Below, piece by piece: positions 59,246-64,000 of a DNA stretch of 64,000 bases. How positions within the stretch are numbered: position 1 is the stretch's first letter; every line of letters begins with the position of its first letter. Origin of the DNA: Shinella kummerowiae (GTDB lineage Bacteria; Pseudomonadota; Alphaproteobacteria; Rhizobiales; Rhizobiaceae); assembly GCF_009827055.1 (NCBI RefSeq), contig NZ_WUMK01000008.1, forward strand, positions 1-64,000. Reading direction: 5' to 3'. The notes under the pieces are model-generated. The model saw nothing but the letters and a program-made list of their open reading frames with translations, did no database searches and had not been told where the DNA came from. The position numbers and the translations under genes are program-made.

Positions 59246-59971
59246 GTGCAGGTCGTCGTCACACGCCCGCAAAACGCGGCGGTACGCACCGCACGCAAGC
59301 TCGAGGCGCTCGGCCATGAGACGCGGCTTTTGTCGCTCGCCGCGCCGGAGCACGACGTCGAAGCCCTGAAATCCGCCCTTGCGGTGCGCCATTCGGCGAT
59401 CGCCATCACCAGCGCGGAAGTGGCCCGCCTTTTCGGCATGGTCGGCGAGACACTCGACCGCCACCTCCTGACCACCGTCTTCTCCGTTGGCCGCGCCTCG
59501 GCGCAGGCGGCGGGAGAGGCCGGTTTCCGCACGGTGCTGACCCCCGAGGGCGACGGCCGGGATCTGGCCAACATGATCATCGGGCATTGCCGGGATTTCG
59601 GCATGCCGGCCGAACCGATCCTCTATCTTGCCGGCAATCCGCGCGCGCCCGCCTTCGAAGCCCGCCTCAAGGAGGAAGGCATCCCCTTCCGCACGGTGGA
59701 ATGCTACCGCATGGCGCCCCGCATCCCGAAACGCAGCGAAACGGAGGCAGCCCTGCTTCGGCCGGTGCCGGATGCGGTGCTGTTCTATTCGCGGGAAACC
59801 GCCCGCACCTTCTTCGAACTGCCGCCGCTGATCGAAATGCCGGAGCGCTTTCTGTCGACGCTCATGCTCTGCATGAGCCCAAATGTCGCGCGGGGCGTGC
59901 CGCAGCGCTTTGCGGCCCTGACGGTCGTTGCCATCGCGCCCAATGAGGAAAGTCTGCTCGATCTGCTCTAA
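59246..59971 (+). CDS. hemD: Uroporphyrinogen-III synthase
   Basis: A 241-residue protein that cyclises hydroxymethylbilane with ring D inversion. HemD sequences vary widely; VVVTRPQNAAVRTARKLEAL at the start, FSVGRASAQAAGEAGFRTV in the middle and VLFYSRETARTFFELPPL are the recognisable parts. Starts with GTG only 3 bp after hemC, so it is translationally coupled. Length normal. Confidence 0.92.
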   Translation: MQVVVTRPQNAAVRTARKLEALGHETRLLSLAAPEHDVEALKSALAVRHSAIAITSAEVARLFGMVGETLDRHLLTTVFSVGRASAQAAGEAGFRTVLTPEGDGRDLANMIIGHCRDFGMPAEPILYLAGNPRAPAFEARLKEEGIPFRTVECYRMAPRIPKRSETEAALLRPVPDAVLFYSRETARTFFELPPLIEMPERFLSTLMLCMSPNVARGVPQRFAALTVVAIAPNEESLLDLL

Positions 59972-60069
59972 GCGCAGACGGCGACGGATGAATTTACCGC
60001 AAGGGTCTTTCCCTCTCTGCCATCCCTGTCTACGTTTAATGCAATGCACATGAACGCGAGGAGCTCGCC

Positions 60070-61332
60070 ATGGAACCGGAAACCCCGTCCCGTCGCAAGA
60101 AGGCCAGCGATGAACCTGTGACCATCGACCTGGAGGCGGTTCCCGCCTCCGTGAGCAACGAAGCGCTCGCGGCCGAGGAAAAGGCCGAAACCGAGACCGC
60201 GACGCCGGAAACGGCCAACGAGGAACCGGTAACCGAGCAAACCGTGCGGGAAGAAACCGTCACCGCCGAGCCCGAAACCGTCGAGGAAAAGCAGGAGCCG
60301 GTCGAACCGGCCCGGTCGACCTATGAGGAGCCAGCCCGCGCGCAAACGCCGCCACCGCCGCAGAAGAGCAATGCCGGCATGCTGGCGGCCAGCATTCTCG
60401 GCGGCCTGATCGCGCTTCTCGGCGCCGGCAGCCTGCAATATGGCGGCTACCTGCCGGCACTCGGCCCGGAGCGCACCAGCGACACCAGCGCCGTCACCGC
60501 CCTTTCCAACGAAATCGAGGCGCTGAAGACCCGGCTTTCGGAAAGCACGGCCGCCAGCCCGGTCGATCTCCAGCCGATCGAAACCCGTATCGCGGCGCTC
60601 GAAACCGCGGCGGGCAGCAGCACAGGTGCCGCCGGTGCGGCGCCGGAGGCTGTCACCAAGCTGGAGAGCGACGTCACCCGCTTGACGACGGAACTGGCGG
60701 CGCTGCGCGAAGCCGTTGCGCGCACCACCGAGGCGGTCAGCTCCACCGAAACCCAGCTCAGCGAACGCATCGCCGCCGCCGAGCAGAAGCTCGACGAACC
60801 GCGCAGCGACATCGAAATGGCCCGCGCCGTGGCCGCCAGCGCCCTGAAGACCGCGATCGACCGCGGCGGGCCCTATCTCGCCGAACTCGAGGCCTTCGCC
60901 AGCATCGTGCCGGACGACCCGTCCGTCGCGGGCCTGCGCGAACATGCCGCCATCGGCGTGCCGTCGCGCTCCGATCTCGTGCGCGATTTCCAGAAGACCG
61001 CCGACAGCGTTCTCGACGCCGTGCACCAGCCGGAGGGCGACCAGGGCATCTTCACCCGCCTGATGTCGAGCGCCGCTTCGGCGATCCGCGTGCGGCCGGT
61101 CGGCACGGTCGAGGGGGATTCCCCCGAAGCGATCGTCGCCCGCATCGAGACCAAGCTGCAGAACGGCGATTTCAAGGGCGCGCAGATCGAGTGGCAGACC
61201 CTGCCGGAGACCGGCCAGGCCGCCGCAGCCGACTACAAGCGCACGCTCGACCAGCGCGTCACCGTCGAAGGCCTGATCGGCGCCGTCGTTTCCGGCGCCA
61301 TGACCGGTACATCCACCGGCAACCAGGGCTGA
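60070..61332 (+). CDS. Mitofilin/Mic60-like inner membrane protein
   Basis: A 420-residue alphaproteobacterial mitofilin. Residues 1-100 are Glu/Thr/Pro-rich and cytosolic; a transmembrane helix MLAASILGGLIALLGAG (about 104-120) follows, then a long coiled coil (about 140-260) and a C-terminal mitofilin domain (about 265-400, with AYLAEL-like helices and RIETKLQNGDFKGAQIEW). In mitochondria Mic60 shapes cristae junctions; alphaproteobacterial versions are thought to shape intracytoplasmic membranes. It stands between hemD and hemY in a conserved cluster, which may link membrane shape with respiration. Confidence 0.9.
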   Translation: MEPETPSRRKKASDEPVTIDLEAVPASVSNEALAAEEKAETETATPETANEEPVTEQTVREETVTAEPETVEEKQEPVEPARSTYEEPARAQTPPPPQKSNAGMLAASILGGLIALLGAGSLQYGGYLPALGPERTSDTSAVTALSNEIEALKTRLSESTAASPVDLQPIETRIAALETAAGSSTGAAGAAPEAVTKLESDVTRLTTELAALREAVARTTEAVSSTETQLSERIAAAEQKLDEPRSDIEMARAVAASALKTAIDRGGPYLAELEAFASIVPDDPSVAGLREHAAIGVPSRSDLVRDFQKTADSVLDAVHQPEGDQGIFTRLMSSAASAIRVRPVGTVEGDSPEAIVARIETKLQNGDFKGAQIEWQTLPETGQAAAADYKRTLDQRVTVEGLIGAVVSGAMTGTSTGNQG

Positions 61333-61344
61333 GGAGAAGAGTTC

Positions 61345-62964
61345 ATGATTCGTATTCTGGTCTTCGCTCTCTTCGTTCTCGCCCTTGCCGCCGGCTTTGC
61401 CTGGCTTGCCGATCGTCCCGGCGAACTGTCGATCATCTGGCAGGGCCAGCGCGCCGATATGAGCCTGATGGTCGCCGCCACGCTCGTCGTGTCGCTGGTC
61501 GCCGCAGTCATGTTCTCCTGGTGGATCGTGCGCGTTATCTGGACCTCGCCGCACTCGATTCAGCGCTATTTTCGTGCCCGCAAGCGTGACCGCGGCTACC
61601 AGGCGCTGTCGACCGGCCTGATCGCCGCCGGTGCCGGCGACGCCGCCGGTGCGCGAAAGATGCTCGGCCGCACGAAGGGCCTGCTCAGCGCCGACCAGGA
61701 GCCGCTGATCCACCTGCTCGAAGCACAGGCGGCGATGATCGAAGGCCGCTATGACGACGCGCGCAAAAAATTCGAGCTGATGGCCGACGATCCGGAGACC
61801 CGCGAGCTTGGCCTGCGCGGTCTCTATCTCGAAGCCCGCCGCCTCGGCGCCAACGAGGCCGCCCGGCAATATGCCGAGCGCGCCGCCGAAAAGGCGCCGC
61901 AGCTCCCCTGGGCGACCGAAGCAGCGCTCGAATACCGCTCCGCCGCCGGCGATTGGGACGAGGCGTTGAAACTCCTCGGTGACGGCCGTTCCGGCTCGCC
62001 CGAAGAGAAGAAGGCCCATGCGCGCCGCAAGGCGGTCCTGCTGACGGCCCGCGCCGCCGCGAAACTCGACGCCGATCCCAAGGGTGCCCGCGACGATGCG
62101 CACCAGGCGCTGAAGCTCGACGAAAACTTCGTGCCGGCCGGCCTGATCGAGGCCAAGGCCTATTTGCGCGAGGACAATCTGCGCAAGGCCGCCACCATCC
62201 TCGAAAAGCTCTGGAAGGCGACGGCGCACGGCGATGTGGCAAAACTCTATGTCCGCGCCCGCAGCGGCGATTCCGCCTCCGACCGGCTGAAGCGGGCGGA
62301 AAAGCTGGAAGCGCTCCGGCCGAACAATGCAGAGGCGCTCTATGCCGTTGCCGAAGCCGCGCTGGAAACCCGCGACTTCGCGCTCGCCCGCACCAAGGCG
62401 GAGGCCACCGCACGGCTTTCGCCGCGGGAAAGCGCCTTCCTGCTGCTCGCCGACATCGAGGATGCCGAGACCGGCGACCAGGGCCGCATCCGCCATTGGA
62501 TGAACCAGGCGCTGAAGGCGCCGCGCGATCCGGCCTGGACCGCCGACGGCGTCACGGCGCCGGAATGGCACGCCGTCTCGCCCGTCACTGGCCGCCTCGA
62601 TGCCTTCGAATGGAAGACACCGGTCAGCGAGTTGCAGGGACCGGTCGAAGAAGGCTCGAGCGATGCCGTCGACGAGGCCATTCGCACCTTGCCGCCGCTC
62701 GCCATCGAGGCGAAACCGGTTGCTGTGGTCGAAGAGGTGGTGACCGTCGAGAAGGCGGAAGCCGAGGCGCCCGTCGTGGTCGCCACGGTGGTCGAGCCGA
62801 TCCCCGTCAAGACCGTTACACCGGCCAAGACGCCGGAAAAGGTGAAGGCGGAGACGGTGGAAGAAAAAGAGGAAGAACGTCCCTTCTATGGCCTGCCCGA
62901 CGATCCGGGCGTCAAGGAAGGCGTCGTCAAGCGAGACGGCACGAGCGGCTTCAGGCTGTTCTGA
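61345..62964 (+). CDS. hemY: HemY-like TPR membrane protein
   Basis: A 539-residue protein. Two N-terminal helices (ILVFALFVLALAAGFAWL and LMVAATLVVSLVAAVMFSWW) are typical of the HemY_N domain, followed by TPR-like helices and an extended, acidic C-terminal tail. In Proteobacteria HemY is always near hemC/hemD and may scaffold late haem enzymes; it is not the Gram-positive oxidase of the same name. The cluster order hemC-hemD-mitofilin-hemY is that known from rhizobia. The tail (about 470-539) is low complexity. Confidence 0.94.
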   Translation: MIRILVFALFVLALAAGFAWLADRPGELSIIWQGQRADMSLMVAATLVVSLVAAVMFSWWIVRVIWTSPHSIQRYFRARKRDRGYQALSTGLIAAGAGDAAGARKMLGRTKGLLSADQEPLIHLLEAQAAMIEGRYDDARKKFELMADDPETRELGLRGLYLEARRLGANEAARQYAERAAEKAPQLPWATEAALEYRSAAGDWDEALKLLGDGRSGSPEEKKAHARRKAVLLTARAAAKLDADPKGARDDAHQALKLDENFVPAGLIEAKAYLREDNLRKAATILEKLWKATAHGDVAKLYVRARSGDSASDRLKRAEKLEALRPNNAEALYAVAEAALETRDFALARTKAEATARLSPRESAFLLLADIEDAETGDQGRIRHWMNQALKAPRDPAWTADGVTAPEWHAVSPVTGRLDAFEWKTPVSELQGPVEEGSSDAVDEAIRTLPPLAIEAKPVAVVEEVVTVEKAEAEAPVVVATVVEPIPVKTVTPAKTPEKVKAETVEEKEEERPFYGLPDDPGVKEGVVKRDGTSGFRLF

Positions 62965-62990
62965 GGGTTTTGGGAACGGGGCAAAAATCG

Positions 62991-63479
62991 ATGTTCGAAC
63001 GCTTGCAGCAATTCCTTGCGAGCCTCTCAGGTGGCGACGACAAGCCGGCCTTCGCCGCCGATGACCCGCGTGTCGCCGTCATGGCGCTGTGCATCCAGGT
63101 GATGGAGGCGGACGGCAAGGTGCTTGAGGTCGAGAAGAAGGCGCTGTGCGCCCGCTTCAAGGATTTTTACGGTGTCGACGAGGCGGAACTCGATGCCCTC
63201 GTCGCCGCCGGCACGGATGCCGAGAGCGAGGCGATCGATTTCTTCCGCTTCACCTCCGAGCTGAAACGCCAGCTTTCGGAGGAGCAGCGCATCGATCTGA
63301 TCGGCCTGCTCTGGGAGATCGTCTATGCCGATGGCGAGCGCAGCGAGATGGAGGATCACGCTATCTGGCGCATTGCCGACCTGATGGGCGTCTCCGGCCG
63401 GGAGCGCATCATGAAGCGGCAGGAAGTGGCCGGGCGTGTGGGGGCAACCGGGGAAAAAGAGGAACAGGACGAAGCCTGA
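62991..63479 (+). CDS. TerB-like tellurite-resistance-type protein
   Basis: A 162-residue helical protein. The repeated MALCIQVMEADGKVLEVEK (31-49) and LWEIVYADGERSEMEDH (about 107-123) are the acidic helix pairs of the TerB/DjlA family that bind calcium or other metals. No TerC/D/Z genes are near, so tellurite resistance is not implied. It follows hemY by 26 bp and is 3 bp ahead of the glutamine amidotransferase gene. ATG at 62991. Confidence 0.85.
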   Translation: MFERLQQFLASLSGGDDKPAFAADDPRVAVMALCIQVMEADGKVLEVEKKALCARFKDFYGVDEAELDALVAAGTDAESEAIDFFRFTSELKRQLSEEQRIDLIGLLWEIVYADGERSEMEDHAIWRIADLMGVSGRERIMKRQEVAGRVGATGEKEEQDEA

Positions 63480-63482
63480 GCC

Positions 63483-64000
63483 ATGCTCGATGTCCCGCGA
63501 AATCCAAGCCGCAGGCAACCGGTCCTGATCGTGCTGCATCAGGAGACCTCCAGCCCCGGCCGTGTCGGCCAGATCCTGCAGCAGATGGGTCACGCGCTGG
63601 ATATCCGTCGCCCCGTGCTGGGCGATCCCTTGCCCGACACACTCGAACACCATGCCGGCGCCGTCGTCTTCGGCGGGCCGATGAGCGCCAATGACGATGA
63701 AGCCTATGTGCGGCGCGAGATCGACTGGCTCTCGGTGCCGCTGACGGAGAACAAACCGTTCCTCGGCATCTGCCTCGGCGCGCAGATGCTGGTGAAAAAT
63801 CTCGGCGGCAGGGTGTTCGGCCATCAGGACGGCTGGACGGAGATCGGCTGGTATCCACTCAATGCCACCGAGGCCGGCACGGCGCTGATGCCCTGGCCGG
63901 AGATGGTCTACCAGTTCCATCGCGAGGGTTTTGACCTGCCAACTGGCGCGACGCTGCTTGCCACCGGCCACCACTACGAGAACCAGGCCTTCCGCTATGG
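63483..64000 (+). CDS. Class I glutamine amidotransferase (partial, cut by window end)
   Basis: The first 172 residues of a GATase1-type protein. The nucleophile is C97 in FLGICLGAQML; the start of the catalytic His-containing region is seen as VYQFHREGFDL. The form resembles YfeJ-like GMP-synthase-type stand-alone amidotransferases; the acceptor is not encoded here. Its ATG starts 3 bp after the TerB stop. The 3' end lies beyond the window. Confidence 0.88.
   Translation, partial: MLDVPRNPSRRQPVLIVLHQETSSPGRVGQILQQMGHALDIRRPVLGDPLPDTLEHHAGAVVFGGPMSANDDEAYVRREIDWLSVPLTENKPFLGICLGAQMLVKNLGGRVFGHQDGWTEIGWYPLNATEAGTALMPWPEMVYQFHREGFDLPTGATLLATGHHYENQAFRY

Noticed and set aside
62991-63479. Tellurite resistance function
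   Set aside because: TerB-like helices are seen but no other ter genes are present; resistance cannot be claimed.

Overview
The window is 64 kb of mostly core chromosome from an alphaproteobacterium of the Rhizobiaceae (Rhizobium/Agrobacterium/Ensifer/Shinella type). The evidence is the high GC content, the mdh-sucCDAB operon with a linked lpdA, the atpHAGDC operon without the a/b/c subunits, a chromosomal secA-argJ neighbourhood, an alphaproteobacterial mitofilin gene inside a hem cluster, CtrA-like boxes and short rhizobial palindromic repeats. No rRNA, tRNA, CRISPR array or intact mobile element was seen.

Layout. 1-1.8 kb is a visibly AT-richer flank with a sulfotransferase and several inverted repeats, the part most likely to be acquired. 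1.8-7.6 kb holds a small RTX calcium-binding protein, a BON-domain protein, an acyl-CoA synthetase, and an overlapping pair (flippase plus CelD-type acyltransferase) that looks like surface-polysaccharide machinery. 7.7-14.2 kb has secA, a periplasmic parvulin, argJ, a GNAT protein and a MutT-type Nudix hydrolase. 14.2-14.8 kb encodes a small membrane protein and a Flp pilin behind a CtrA-like box. 14.8-19.4 kb has a methyltransferase, a close-packed comF-grxC-amidase-DUF1178-DUF3291 run, and ubiG. 19.8-23.9 kb has small envelope or secreted proteins, a PPP-type phosphatase and manC.

24-36.2 kb carries the F1 ATP synthase operon (atpHAGDC), a small membrane protein, priA, a RecF/OLD-like ATPase, xerC, a TraB/GumN protein and a DUF2867 protein. 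36.3-47.6 kb is a ten-gene minus-strand block, mdh-sucC-sucD-sucA-sucB-(MAPEG)-(LysE)-(secreted protein)-(SDR)-lpdA, which supplies all 2-oxoglutarate dehydrogenase subunits, succinyl-CoA synthetase and malate dehydrogenase. 47.8-54 kb has zapE, an Omp19/Inh-like lipoprotein, a YcgL-type nucleotidyltransferase and sdhCDAB. The window therefore encodes the TCA steps from 2-oxoglutarate to oxaloacetate except fumarase, next to the ATP synthase head.

54.2-64 kb has a secreted Arg-rich protein behind a CtrA-like box, an ETF-beta-type methyltransferase, EVE and YciI proteins, gpsA and tsaD. A divergent plus-strand hem cluster follows: hemC, hemD, mitofilin, hemY, a TerB-like protein, and a glutamine amidotransferase cut by the window end.

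I saw no unmistakably new multi-gene system. The best leads are regulatory and structural: palindromes and hairpins around mdh-suc, two CtrA-like boxes, a nucleotidyltransferase attached 3 bp behind sdhB, a pseudo-nuclease-like secreted protein, an Ala/Lys/Pro-rich AtpD extension, and the AT-rich left flank. Functions come from motif recognition in the translated sequence; no database search was possible.
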